NCBI GenBank assembly: GCA_001898225.1
Contig: MKTJ01000028.1
Location: 79,554-143,553 of the forward strand
Direction of reading: 5' to 3'
DNA: 64,000 nucleotides
Source: Chloroflexi bacterium 54-19
Lineage (GTDB): Bacteria > Chloroflexota > Chloroflexia > Chloroheliales > Chloroheliaceae
Of this stretch, positions 18,627 through 27,965 are shown one piece after another (position 1 is the stretch's first letter; every line of letters begins with the position of its first letter). The notes beneath the pieces were generated by a model that worked only from the letters and a program-made list of their open reading frames with translations, was not told the DNA's origin and did not search any database. The translations under genes were made by a program, and so were the position numbers.

Positions 18627-21600
18627 TCACTCGGTCGAAACTGACGGGTCAACCTGCTGGCTGACCGGCTGGACTTTGACAAAGTGCGATTCAGGGGCGG
18701 CCTGTAGCGTTTTAAGACGGCCCACCTCGTCCGACTGGCCGCTTTCTTCCAATTCCTTGAAATAGTAGCCGAGCAGTTCCCGGACATTGGCCTTATCGGC
18801 TTCGTTGAGACGGCTCATCCCGACCTTCGCACCTTTCGCCAAACGCCGTTTGAGAGCGGCCAGGTCGAGGCCCATCTCCGGCTGTAACCGCAGGTAAACC
18901 ACCCCGCCGGTCATACCGGAGCAAATCCAGGGACCGGGGTCGCCCAGCACCAGGGCCCGACCATTGGTCATATATTCGAAAGCGAAGCCTTTCAGGTTGG
19001 AGCGGGCCCCGATATAACCCAGGCTGTCGTCCACCGGCTCGGTGATTTCACTTCCGATAACAATGTCGGCCCCGGAAAGCCGGATACCAAAGCGGCTATC
19101 GGCGTTCCCCTGGATGATGAACAGGCCGCGCTGGGCCCCGTAAGCAAAACTCTTGCCGACCGAGCCGTCTACGCGGTCGCCCCAGCGGTTCTTGCCTTTG
19201 AGGATGACCACTTCTCCGCCCAAAGACCCCTTACCGACACCGTCCTGGGCCCCGCCTTCGACCACGATTTTGACCTCGCGGTTGTTGAAGGCGGCCAGAC
19301 CGTTGCCGGGAATTGAGCCGCTATTGAGATGCAGGTTGATGGTTTCAGAGCCGCGCACAGGTTCCTCGGACTCGGCCACACCCTGCAAATTTAGCAGCCC
19401 CCGCGCCGCGATATTCCGGGCAAAGGATGGCCCCGCCCCGTAACCGTCCCGCAAAAGCGCCCCGGCCAGGTGTGTCCCTACGGCCCGGTCCACCGAGCCG
19501 AGATGTTCGCCGATGTAGCGGATTTCACGCCCATTCCCCGATCCGCCGTTACCGGCCAGGGCAACCCCGGCATTATTCGCGGCTGTCCCGGCCAGGGCCT
19601 GGCTGACCGCCAGGGGCCGGACTTGCTCGGTTATGCGGCGGGAGGTTTCCCCGACCGAAATCGCCACCGGGGTTGCCGCCAGGGGGAAGACGATTTGAGG
19701 CTGGCGGTTGTGTTCGACGGCCAGTTCGCGCTGCTGTTCGAGCCATTCGATCGGCGCGGTCAGCATGTCGGTCCAGTCGAGTTGTTCAAGGTTGCGCACC
19801 TGGACCAGCAAATCTGTCCGGCCTACCAGGTCTTGCAGGCGGCGGAAACCGAGCCGGGCCACGTGCGCCTTGAGTTGTTCGCCCATTTCGCTGAACAGGT
19901 GGACCAACTGGCGGACCGCCCGGTTGTCTTCCTGCGGGATGAACCGTTTCAGGCCGCGCTCTTTGGCTTCGTGTTCGCTCTCAATCTGGGTAGCAATGCC
20001 GACGTGACAGGTGTCCTTCTGACAGGCCCGGCAAATCGTACAGCCAATCGCGACCATCGCCAGCGTGGCAAAGCCGACCCGGTTCGCGCCCAGGCAAATC
20101 AGTTTGAGGGCATCGGTCGCGGTCTTGAGGCCACCGTCCGCCCAGAGTTCGACCTGCTGGCGCAACCCGCTCCCGACTAACGCCCGGTGCGTTTCGTAGA
20201 CGCCGATTTCGCAGGGTAGACCCACGTATTTGAGGGCGTGGGTCCGGGCCGCCCCGGTGCCGCCGTCAAAACCGGAGAGAGTGATAATATCGGCCCCGGC
20301 CTTGGCGATACCGATGGCAATCGTGCCGATACCGGAGACGACCGGCACTTTCACGGCCACACGGGCGTCCGGGTTAGCCGTTTTTAGCTCGGAAATGAAC
20401 TGGGCCAGGTCTTCGATTGAATAAATGTCGTGGTTATTCGAGGGCGAAATCAGGTCCACGCCGGGGAAAGCATTACGGGCCGCCGCGACCTTGACCGACA
20501 CTTTCGAACCCGGCAGGTGACCGCCTTCGCCCGGTTTCGCACCCTGGCCGACCTTGATTTCGAGCAGGTGGGCCGAATTGAGCAGTTCGATATTGACCCC
20601 GAACCGCCCGCTGGCAATCTGGACACCCCGCGTATTGTAATATTTGCCCAGGATTGACTTGATTTCGCCACCCTCGCCGTTAAGCGCGACCATATTCAGG
20701 AGCGCCCCGGCCTCGGCGTAGGCTTTATAAGCCGTCTCACCCTGCGACCCGAACGACATCGAACTGATTGCAAAAGGGAGGCTGTGCCGCTCGATGGAAA
20801 TATCGACTTCTTCCGGGCTGATGCCGCTTTCCTCGACCGGGTATTTCACATCGAGGACGTGGCGCAGGGCAATCGGGTCTTCCGCTTCCAGGCCCAGCAC
20901 CTGTTGCTCGTATTTCTCAAAGGGCGCCTGGCCGCTGGCAACCTGCCCGGCTGTCTTCCAGATTTTCGGGTAGAGATGGAAGTCGCGGGCCATTTTCGGG
21001 TCAACCTCGCCCTGCAAGACTTTCCGGCGCGCTTCGGCGTCGGCTTTCAGGTTTTCCCAGCCAAAACCGCCCTGGCTCGACCCGGCATAGTTGCGGGTCT
21101 GGAAGATGCGGGCGATTTCGGGCGAAAGGCCAATTGAGGCAAAAAGCCGCCCGTAGCCGCGCAACTCGTGAATACCCATCGTGCTGATGACTTTTTCAAG
21201 CCCCTTTTTCAGGCCTTCCACCAGGTTTTCAACCCGTTTCTGGACCTGGTGGTCGCGGGCTGCACCCTCGTTCTCGACGCGGGCCTTGGTAACGGCGGCT
21301 TCAATCATCAGGTAGGGGTTGACAGCGTCCGCGCCCACCCCGAAGGCAATAATCATGTCGTGGAGGTTACGAATCGCCCCGCTGCGCAACACCAGGCTGG
21401 CTTCCCGCCGCAAGTTGCGATAGGTTTCGCCGGAGCGCCAGGTAATTTCGTGTCCGCGAAGGGCTTCATCCAGGTGAGCGATTGCCAGGTGGGGGTCGAG
21501 CCACAAAAGTTCGCCGCTCAGGGCTGCTGTATCGTCAACCAGGATAATTTTAGCGCCCGCTTCAACCGCGCCGATAGCTTCCTGGCCCATCCGGTTGAGA

Positions 21601-23651
21601 GCTTCAAGCGGTTCTTCACCGGGTTGGAAACCGCAGCTTATCACGCAGACCGCTTCAGGCCGGAAACCGTTCTGGGTCACGAACTCAACCAGTTCTTCCA
21701 GCAAATAGGTTTCGGTGCGGCGGGCCGCTTCCCAGTAGCGGTCGGGCGAAAGGAGCGGGGCCTGTCCGGCGTGTCCGCCGAGCAGAATCGGGCTGCTAAG
21801 TTCGACCATACGGCTGGGCCGGGGCTTGAAACGGCTGGCGCTGCCGTTAGCGATGCGTCCATTGGCCTGTCCGGTCAGGGAAGGCCGCGCCCCCAGGACC
21901 ACGCGAGTCGAGAAATGCTCGATTTCACGTTCGCGGTCAATCGCCGGGTTAGTCACGACCGCTACGTTTTCCTTGAAGAAGTCGGCCAGGTTGCGCCGCT
22001 CTTTGTTTAGGGCTGCCAGCGGGCCATCGTAGCCGAGCGACCCGATGGATTCCGCCGCCATATCGGCCAGAAATTCGATATAGTGCAAATCGTCGCCGCT
22101 CCAACCAAGGGCCGCCAGCATAACCTCGGTGCGGGTTTCGTCGGGGTGGTTGATATGGAATTCGGGCAGGATTTGCAGGGCCGTGTCGTCGCCGGGCAAA
22201 ACCGCCGGGGGCTGGCTGAACTGGATAAGCTGGGCGGTATCTTTCGGAATAACCAGCCGTTCGCTCAACCGTTTGAGGGCTTCCTGCTGGATGCGGGCGT
22301 AGTTCCAGACCTCGTTTTCTTTTTCGCTGCCGGAAAGCCGGACATAGACCTTCTCGCCGGGGGCCAGCGAACGCGGGTCGGCTACCATGTCCTCGACTGC
22401 GAAGACCCCTTTCTCGCTGCTAAAGAAGTAGGCATCTTCCAATTGACCTGCCCAGAGCGGACGCAGACCAAGGGCGTCTACCGCGAAGACACATTCGTTA
22501 TCCTGCCGGGAGATAATGCCCGCCGGACCCTGGGCAAACGGCCCAAAAGCCTGGCGCAGGAAGACGTACAGGTTTTGAAGGTCGGGTTCGAGCTGTTTGA
22601 TTTCGTTTACAATCGGCGGGAAGGCGATTTCCATCGCTTCCAGGAGACCATAGCCGTATTCGTGGGTCAGGGTTTCGATAAGGCGGCTCAGGTCTTGCGA
22701 GTCGCTGCTTTCGTCGGCCAAATGGACCCCCAGCATGCGGGCCTCCTGTTGCAGCCGGGCCACGGTGTTGATTTCGCCGTTGTGCCCCAGCACCGGGAAA
22801 GGCTGGACCCGGAAGAAGCTCGAAACGGTGTTGGTGCAGTAGCGGCTGTGACCGAGCGTCGCCGCCGAGGTCAGCAAAGGATTATTCAACTCAGGGTAAT
22901 AACGGTCGAGAATATCCGGCGAGCCGCGCAGTTTGTAAATGGCGGTAAAGAAGGAAAGCGAGGCGAACTGCAACGGATAGGCCGCTTCCAGACCCAGGTG
23001 CAGTTGCAGCAGGACCCGGTTCGGTTCGACGGTTTCCTGGCCCAACCGTGTCACCCCGGCAATCTGCCAGAAGGTCGGTTCTTCGGCCTGGCCCTGCGGC
23101 CCCAGGACGGCGGTGACAGTCTCGCCGCGCTGGCTGTAAAGAACCTTGAAACCCTGCTGTTCGAACTCGGCGGCAAACTTTTCCATCATCTCGGCGGCAG
23201 GGACACCCCGTTTAACCAGGACATGTCCCAGCCAGAAATCGGAGCGCCAGGCCAGCCCACCGTCTTTACCGGTAGCGGCCAGTTTACTCTGCCAGAGGGC
23301 GCGGGGGATGTCCACCATCACGCCACAGCCGTCGCCTTCACCGTTGACCATCCCGGCCCGGTGGCTCATTTTGACCAGCCCTTCGAGGGTGCGGGTAATA
23401 TTGTTGCGGGTCGGTATGCCGGTGCGGTTGACCACGCTTATCAGGGCGCAGGCGTCGTGTTCGTTGCCAAAAGGGGTGAAGGGCGAAGCGTCCTCATTCG
23501 CCCACTCGCTGACCAGTTCGACCGGCGTTTCCTCGATACCGGCGAACCAGTTTCGGCTGGTTTCTTCGTCACTCTTGAAGTTTGCGCGGGTGACCAGGGG
23601 TAATTTTGCACCCCGCTTTAGGTTATCTTCTCCACTAATAGACTGTTTCAT
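18627..23651 (-). CDS. gltB: Glutamate synthase large subunit (ferredoxin- or NADPH-type)
   Basis: 1674 residues, somewhat longer than the usual ~1500. The order is a 67-residue leader; a class II glutamine amidotransferase domain beginning at C68 (HDACALISVVNRTG), whose N-terminal Cys needs propeptide removal in the family; a central domain; an FMN/TIM-barrel synthase domain with FAISSMSFGSQG and GQGAKPGEGGHLPG; a [3Fe-4S] cysteine cluster in CRACQKDTCHVGIATQ; and a C-terminal GXGXG beta-helix (GGEVVILKGKNRWGDRVDG). It makes two glutamates from glutamine and 2-oxoglutarate. No gltD small subunit is in the window. A consensus promoter lies ~430 bases upstream. Confidence 0.93.
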   Translation of the reverse strand: MKQSISGEDNLKRGAKLPLVTRANFKSDEETSRNWFAGIEETPVELVSEWANEDASPFTPFGNEHDACALISVVNRTGIPTRNNITRTLEGLVKMSHRAGMVNGEGDGCGVMVDIPRALWQSKLAATGKDGGLAWRSDFWLGHVLVKRGVPAAEMMEKFAAEFEQQGFKVLYSQRGETVTAVLGPQGQAEEPTFWQIAGVTRLGQETVEPNRVLLQLHLGLEAAYPLQFASLSFFTAIYKLRGSPDILDRYYPELNNPLLTSAATLGHSRYCTNTVSSFFRVQPFPVLGHNGEINTVARLQQEARMLGVHLADESSDSQDLSRLIETLTHEYGYGLLEAMEIAFPPIVNEIKQLEPDLQNLYVFLRQAFGPFAQGPAGIISRQDNECVFAVDALGLRPLWAGQLEDAYFFSSEKGVFAVEDMVADPRSLAPGEKVYVRLSGSEKENEVWNYARIQQEALKRLSERLVIPKDTAQLIQFSQPPAVLPGDDTALQILPEFHINHPDETRTEVMLAALGWSGDDLHYIEFLADMAAESIGSLGYDGPLAALNKERRNLADFFKENVAVVTNPAIDREREIEHFSTRVVLGARPSLTGQANGRIANGSASRFKPRPSRMVELSSPILLGGHAGQAPLLSPDRYWEAARRTETYLLEELVEFVTQNGFRPEAVCVISCGFQPGEEPLEALNRMGQEAIGAVEAGAKIILVDDTAALSGELLWLDPHLAIAHLDEALRGHEITWRSGETYRNLRREASLVLRSGAIRNLHDMIIAFGVGADAVNPYLMIEAAVTKARVENEGAARDHQVQKRVENLVEGLKKGLEKVISTMGIHELRGYGRLFASIGLSPEIARIFQTRNYAGSSQGGFGWENLKADAEARRKVLQGEVDPKMARDFHLYPKIWKTAGQVASGQAPFEKYEQQVLGLEAEDPIALRHVLDVKYPVEESGISPEEVDISIERHSLPFAISSMSFGSQGETAYKAYAEAGALLNMVALNGEGGEIKSILGKYYNTRGVQIASGRFGVNIELLNSAHLLEIKVGQGAKPGEGGHLPGSKVSVKVAAARNAFPGVDLISPSNNHDIYSIEDLAQFISELKTANPDARVAVKVPVVSGIGTIAIGIAKAGADIITLSGFDGGTGAARTHALKYVGLPCEIGVYETHRALVGSGLRQQVELWADGGLKTATDALKLICLGANRVGFATLAMVAIGCTICRACQKDTCHVGIATQIESEHEAKERGLKRFIPQEDNRAVRQLVHLFSEMGEQLKAHVARLGFRRLQDLVGRTDLLVQVRNLEQLDWTDMLTAPIEWLEQQRELAVEHNRQPQIVFPLAATPVAISVGETSRRITEQVRPLAVSQALAGTAANNAGVALAGNGGSGNGREIRYIGEHLGSVDRAVGTHLAGALLRDGYGAGPSFARNIAARGLLNLQGVAESEEPVRGSETINLHLNSGSIPGNGLAAFNNREVKIVVEGGAQDGVGKGSLGGEVVILKGKNRWGDRVDGSVGKSFAYGAQRGLFIIQGNADSRFGIRLSGADIVIGSEITEPVDDSLGYIGARSNLKGFAFEYMTNGRALVLGDPGPWICSGMTGGVVYLRLQPEMGLDLAALKRRLAKGAKVGMSRLNEADKANVRELLGYYFKELEESGQSDEVGRLKTLQAAPESHFVKVQPVSQQVDPSVSTE

Positions 23652-24010
23652 TAATCCTCATCCTCTCCCATCAACAGCTTGTGCCATTTGTAATCCAGGC
23701 GGAAGCAGTTTGTGTCCCAAATTGTTACTCATATATGGTAGTAACACCTTCGGAAAAAGGGTATGCGAATACAAGCCTGTAGCCTGGCTTCAGTGAAATT
23801 AACCCGAAAAATTACGGGCAACCTCTTAAAACCGGCAGACTACGGCGCTTTTAAAAATCCTGGGATGACATCTTCTTTGAGGTCGGGGGATTTGCGGCTA
23901 TGCAAAAAATATTTAATTGGTGCTGTCTTCTAAGGCTAAACCGCCGCCAGGTCAGGGGAGACTGTCCTTAGAGATTGCTATAGACGAGCTTTGTGCTGTT
24001 TTGTGATTTT

Positions 24011-24032
24011 ATAAAAAGGGTGGAGAACCCTT
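24011..24032 (-). terminator. Possible attenuator or small-RNA terminator in the gltB leader
   Basis: On the minus strand a 6-bp stem AAGGGT/ACCCTT with a 5-base loop is followed by TTTAT, giving a run of five Ts. It lies about 70 nt after the predicted transcription start. The short stem makes it a weak terminator. Confidence 0.4.
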
Positions 24033-24090
24033 CGGAAGAGCTAGAAATTTACCGGCCACATTGATTTGTAAACTTTCTTAGCTTGTGAGA

Positions 24091-24119
24091 ATTATATGTG
24101 TAATAGCCAGGTCTGTCAA
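24091..24119 (-). promoter_or_regulatory. Perfect sigma-70 consensus promoter upstream of gltB
   Basis: On the minus strand TTGACA (24119-24114), 17-base spacer, TATAAT (24096-24091): exact consensus hexamers at optimal spacing. Predicted start near 24084. Confidence 0.75.
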
Positions 24120-24324
24120 TAACCATTTGGACCTTTTGACTAAGTTTGTGCAGAGAATTTTAGGCAGTTTGCCTAGCCGGAAATCCCTGGGCATTTTAAC
24201 CAAAACGGCCTGGCAAAGCGATATTTAGCCACGAAAAAGGCTCGACCAAAAACGGCAAATTGCCCCAATTCTTTTAAGGGATTGGTGTTTTATAGACCGG
24301 CCTTTTATTGTAAATAGAAAAAGA

Positions 24325-25101
24325 TTATTTCAATAGAGAACGTGCGGTAGGGACCAGTTTCAAGACCTCCGGTTCTTTAGCTAGAAATTTGGTAAGCCTA
24401 CCGGCCAGGTGTCCTTTCCAGCTTGCATTAGCTTCTAGATTTGCCAGGTGTTGGTTGTAAGCGGCTAAACCTGGAAAACCTTCGAACCACACAAAAACGT
24501 TCTCCCCTTCGCGGACGGGCAGGGCCGGAAAGGTGTTGGGACTGGCCTCGGTCACAAACTCGCCCAGCGGGGTAACTCCGCTCTCCGCCAGCACAGGCTT
24601 CATCTCACGTTCGAAAAAACCGGGGAAAGCCCCTGGGACAGACCCGGCAAAATAATAAATGTTCGCTACCACCAGGCCGCCGGGAAGCGGCCCTCCCACC
24701 GGGTTACGGGACAGACCCGCCAGGTTGAAACCACTGCCCGGTCCGACCGGGCGTAATAGCAAAACATTATCCGAGTCAATCATGGTGGCATTAGCGGCGT
24801 CGCAGTGAGCTTTCCAGGTGTCGCCGCCATAAAAGGATTGTAAAGATTGGGCGCGACTGACCATATCGGGGAAACCCCGCAACCACACAAACTGGTCAGG
24901 AGCATCCAACCGGCGAAAAGTTCCCACGACCTTGATACCAACCGCTTCCTGGCTTTCAAGAAATTCGCGCTCAAAAAGCTCAATCAAAACGTCGCGCCGG
25001 CCAGGGTACAGGGTATACTGGCGCAATTCAAGGACCGGGCAGCACCTTTCAATTATTTCAGCCTGGTGGCTGTCCGAGATTTCAGTTTCGCAATTTTCCA
25101 T
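24325..25101 (-). CDS. NIPSNAP family protein (double domain)
   Basis: 258 residues. VLELRQYTLYPGRRDVLIEL is the NIPSNAP opening, and the region from ~residue 140 (VVANIYYFAGSVPG ...) looks like a second degenerate copy of the same ferredoxin-like fold. A GAGG site precedes the ATG by about 9 bases. NIPSNAP proteins are small dimeric alpha/beta proteins of unclear biochemical role, probably ligand-binding. It stands alone; the downstream spacer contains the independent gltB promoter. Confidence 0.75.
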   Translation of the reverse strand: MENCETEISDSHQAEIIERCCPVLELRQYTLYPGRRDVLIELFEREFLESQEAVGIKVVGTFRRLDAPDQFVWLRGFPDMVSRAQSLQSFYGGDTWKAHCDAANATMIDSDNVLLLRPVGPGSGFNLAGLSRNPVGGPLPGGLVVANIYYFAGSVPGAFPGFFEREMKPVLAESGVTPLGEFVTEASPNTFPALPVREGENVFVWFEGFPGLAAYNQHLANLEANASWKGHLAGRLTKFLAKEPEVLKLVPTARSLLK

Positions 25102-25695
25102 TTCCGCAATCCTCTTGTCTTGAATCTCCTATAGCCCGGTTGTTCCATGGTGGCTCACGCAAATTCTTCCCGACCATCATACAGCCTTCCCTTGCGTTTA
25201 TTATCAGCCATTTTGCTATAAATTTGGGGAACAGGAGAAATCTGTATGCAGTATAAAGATAGTACCGTCACTAGCAAAAATTTTAATTTACTCGCTGACT
25301 ATATGGAATAGTTCATGTATAACTAATTAAAGTCACGTGAACTATTCAAGGTTAACTAATCACTCCGACCGGTCCGGCCCCAACAAGCCGCTCCTGGTTT
25401 TGTCCCAATTTATATTCTCCGGCAATTTTTGGGAGCCGGACCACCCTTTGTGGACTGATGGCCCAACTAGGACAAGACTTTTGTCCTACTTTCTACGATT
25501 TAACCGCTCCAAATGTCCTAGTTATGGGCAAGTTTTGTCCCTTCTCACTTCCAGCTTGTGGCTTTACAATGCAAATGTAAACAAAAGCAGCCGGTTAAAA
25601 AAGTTGGGAACCGGCGCCAACGTCAAAATTACAAATTATTAAGGCTTGTAAATGTAACTCCGGGCGAGCGCCCTGGAAAGAAAGGAAATAAAGAA
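25102..25695. other. ~590-bp regulatory-looking spacer before the WXG100-like gene
   Basis: No credible gene. It holds the inverted repeat at 25306-25347, a hairpin taggacaa/ttgtccta (25468-25488) and three copies of TTTTGTCC (25398, 25479, 25533). I could not place a convincing promoter. Open frames here have low-complexity translations and no ribosome sites. Confidence 0.5.
25306..25347. repeat. Inverted repeat upstream of the WXG100-like gene
   Basis: gaatagttca (25306-25315) and tgaactattc (25338-25347) are perfect inverted 10-mers separated by 22 bases. Operator-like geometry, but at ~350 bases from the gene start; the role is unknown. Confidence 0.45.
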
Positions 25696-26316
25696 ATGGC
25701 TGGCGGTAGCATTATTCTCGAACCTAAACAGATGTTCCAGACCTTGCAGGATATGGAAAAAGCGACCCAGGACCTTCTCAAACTCATCCAGGAAGTCACC
25801 GAAATCCTGGAAGCCGTGTCCGTTCTGACCTTCGCCATCGGCTTCGGCGAATTGATCAAGTTGGCCGAGCAGGCTATCAACCAGGTTGGCAATGCGGTCG
25901 TAGCCGCTAACAACGCTTTCAACAGCGCCTGCCGTGACGTGGTCAACCAGTTGGTGCAGAAATTCGCCCCCGAAGGTGCCAAGAGCGACTATAGCTCCCC
26001 GCCTTTCGTCGAAATCAGCATCAAAATCAACGTGGCCGACCGCGCCCAGATCGAGCCTTCGCAGATGCGCAGCTCGTTCGACCAGCACCAGCAGAAGAAC
26101 ACCCAGGTCGCCAACAAGAGCAACGATATGCGCGACATCTATCGCCAGACCTCCAGCTTCTGGATTGGTGAGTCGGCTGACAAGACCCGCAGCTCCTTTG
26201 AGAGCAAAATCGTACCTGAGTTCGAAAACCTGAAATCCGTCCTGGACAACATTGTTTCCAAGGGCATTGAATGGATCGAAGACGCGGTTAAGTTCGAAGC
26301 TTCCCTGGGTGTATAA
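25696..26316 (+). CDS. WXG100-like helical protein (possible type VII secretion or surface protein)
   Basis: 206 residues from the ATG at 25696, chosen because AAAGGA lies ~9 bases upstream; an open frame extends further 5' with no such site. Residues 1-90 form amphipathic helices with a hydrophobic stretch (VSVLTFAIGFGELIKLA). Residues ~105-206 match the WXG100 pattern: strand-like EISIKINV, a Pro-started helix EPSQMRSSFDQ, the turn W156-I157-G158 in SSFWIGESADKTRSSF and a second helix to the end. No signal peptide. Typical ESX proteins are ~100 residues, so the N-terminal half is extra. No EssC/EccC ATPase is visible. A strong terminator follows, suggesting a well-expressed single-gene unit. 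Confidence 0.6.
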   Translation: MAGGSIILEPKQMFQTLQDMEKATQDLLKLIQEVTEILEAVSVLTFAIGFGELIKLAEQAINQVGNAVVAANNAFNSACRDVVNQLVQKFAPEGAKSDYSSPPFVEISIKINVADRAQIEPSQMRSSFDQHQQKNTQVANKSNDMRDIYRQTSSFWIGESADKTRSSFESKIVPEFENLKSVLDNIVSKGIEWIEDAVKFEASLGV

Positions 26317-26672
26317 TCACTCGCGGAAACGCAAATAACCAGAAATTGGGACGAGGCTTTAGAGCTTCGTCCTTTTAGTTTTAAAAGGCTGCAAAGAAAA
26401 AATTCTCTCCTCTTTTACCCTGGTTTTAACCGGCTTTCCCTTTAATGAATTTAGAGAGTAGTTAAAATGTCTAAACTACTCTTTTTGTATCGGATAGTAT
26501 AATTTACCGGGTTACTAACCATCGCGATTTTTCTTAAAAGCGCGGTAAAAAGCGCCCTGTGGGGATTGTTGAGCTATACTTATTTGGTGAGTGAGTTTAA
26601 GCCCCGTCCACCCCGTTCGTAGGGTGGTTTATTAGCCGGATAACAACTTTATAGTTTACCCAGGAAACGTAT
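26317..26672. other. 356-bp spacer
   Basis: Contains the terminator of the WXG100-like gene at its start, a TATAAT at 26498-26503 without a good -35 box, and a ccaccc/gggtgg hairpin at 26608-26627 ahead of the methyltransferase gene. Otherwise nothing seen. Confidence 0.5.
26349..26376 (+). terminator. Intrinsic terminator after the WXG100-like gene
   Basis: 9-bp stem ggacgaggc / gcttcgtcc (one G-T pair), 6-base loop, then TTTTAGTTTT. Confidence 0.85.
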
Positions 26673-27449
26673 ATGAGCGAAACCGAAAAATCAATACTTG
26701 TAAAAGACCAGTATAAAGACTCTTCAAAGTTTGACGCCCGCGTGGATTTGCATCGCCGTTTTGCGGTCAACCCCTACGGCTGGCATAACTGGGTCTTTGA
26801 CTGCTTCGAGCTTCCCGCCGAGGCCAGTCTGCTCGAACTGGGCTGCGGTCCGGGCTGGCTGTGGCTCAGCAACTGGAAAAGAGTGCCACCCGGTTGGGAT
26901 ATAACCCTGACCGACTTCTCAGAAGGTATGCTCAATACCGCCCGCCAGCATTTGAAATACCGGCCCTTTACCTTCCGGCAGGCCGACGCCCAGGCCCTGC
27001 CCTTCGCGGACGGCAGTTTTGACGCAGTGATTGCCAACCATATGCTCTATCACGTGCCGGATAAACCGCGCGCTTTTTCGGAAATCCGCCGGGTCTTGAA
27101 ACCGGGAGGCCGGTTGTATGCTTCGACTATCGGGCGCGGTAACATGCGCGAACTGAGGGACTTGATGAGCCAATTCGGGATTGTCAGTCTGATGGCCGGG
27201 ACACTGGATTTTAACCTGGAAAACGGGGCTGAACAGCTTGGGGCTTTCTTCTCAAAGGTGGAGTTGCGCCTGTACGAGGATGAGCTTCGCGTTACCGAAG
27301 CGGAAGCCGCTGTGGCTTACGCCGCCTCAACTTCCAAACCGACCGAGCAACAGACAGCGGAGTTGACCGGGGCCATCAACCGGGAGATTGAGGCCCACGG
27401 TTTCTTCCGTATCAGCAAACCGAGCGGCATTTTCATAGCCAGCGTTTAG
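26673..27449 (+). CDS. Class I SAM-dependent methyltransferase
   Basis: 258 residues. Motif I is LLELGCGPGWLWL (~residues 50-62); the acidic motif II residue is in ITLTDFSEGML; ADAQALPFADGSFDAVIANH is motif IV, and LKPGGRLYAST the post-motif. This is the UbiE/Methyltransf_11 architecture. The substrate is unknown; no pathway genes adjoin it. AGGAAA precedes the ATG. Confidence 0.85.
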   Translation: MSETEKSILVKDQYKDSSKFDARVDLHRRFAVNPYGWHNWVFDCFELPAEASLLELGCGPGWLWLSNWKRVPPGWDITLTDFSEGMLNTARQHLKYRPFTFRQADAQALPFADGSFDAVIANHMLYHVPDKPRAFSEIRRVLKPGGRLYASTIGRGNMRELRDLMSQFGIVSLMAGTLDFNLENGAEQLGAFFSKVELRLYEDELRVTEAEAAVAYAASTSKPTEQQTAELTGAINREIEAHGFFRISKPSGIFIASV

Positions 27450-27487
27450 GCCGGCACCGGGTATAGGCGCCAGGTCTGCCGAAAAGG

Positions 27488-27919
27488 TTACTGCAAAGCT
27501 TCGCCGGTCGGCTGGTCTAGCCGGTCCGGATTATCAACGCCGGTTAAGCGGTTCCAGAGAGGATAATCCACCTGGCTCTTGGCAACGTACCAGTTTTCGG
27601 CCCCGGCGCTATTGCCGTGGGCTGCCGTAAACTCGCCCCGCTCCCGGTTTTTGAGGTCGAAATAGGTTGCGCCCTGTTCAAGGGCGGTGCCTTCCGGTAA
27701 AATAATCAACCGTTTTAGCTCGTCCTTGGACAGTTGCGGGTTGGCCCGGCCAATTTCTTTGTTGTTGAAGGCGGTTTCCCGGAAATTGGTCTCATCCAAC
27801 GTGGTTATATCTTCAGGCTAAGCGTTGGGGTGCAAATCGCGGTCGAAATCGTCGGAAGTATTCGTGTTTTCATTAAGCTGGCTGTGCGCCTCATCTTTTG
27901 ATATTCGTATCTTACTCAC
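27488..27919 (-). pseudogene. Small acidic hydrophilic protein gene interrupted by an in-frame TAG
   Basis: The best start is the GTG at 27919-27917, with AAGGAG 9 bases upstream. From there 33 codons (MSKIRISKDEAHSQLNE ... DLHPNA) lead to TAG at 27820-27818. The same frame then continues for 110 codons with the same hydrophilic, Asp/Glu/Asn-rich character (PEDITTLDETNFRETAFNNK ...) to a stop at 27488. A restart at the TTG at 27799 has no clear ribosome site. It is therefore a nonsense-mutated gene, a sequence error or a recoded amber codon; the sequence cannot tell which. No domain recognised. The neighbouring 28025-28360 gene has similar composition. Confidence 0.65.
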
Positions 27920-27965
27920 GAGATATTCTCCTTTTCATTAAACCTTCAGGGTTTTGGTTCCGGCA

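Larger units (their letters stand above)
23652..24324. other. 673-bp spacer holding the gltB promoter and long 5' leader
   Basis: No credible gene. The minus-strand promoter at 24091-24119 implies a leader of about 430 nt before gltB. The leader contains an early terminator-like hairpin (24011-24032) and another hairpin (gttact/agtaac arms, 23723-23744) about 70 bases before the start. I could not match it to glutamine, T-box or other known riboswitch consensus by eye. Confidence 0.6.

Noticed and set aside
22083..23603. 506-residue plus-strand open frame opposite gltB
   Set aside because: It lies wholly antisense to a strongly conserved gene, has no ribosome site, and its Gly/Val/Phe/Asp-rich translation is what GC-biased antisense frames give.
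25337..25642. 101-residue open frame before the WXG100-like gene
   Set aside because: No ribosome site, no family resemblance, and it overlaps the repeats and hairpin of the spacer.
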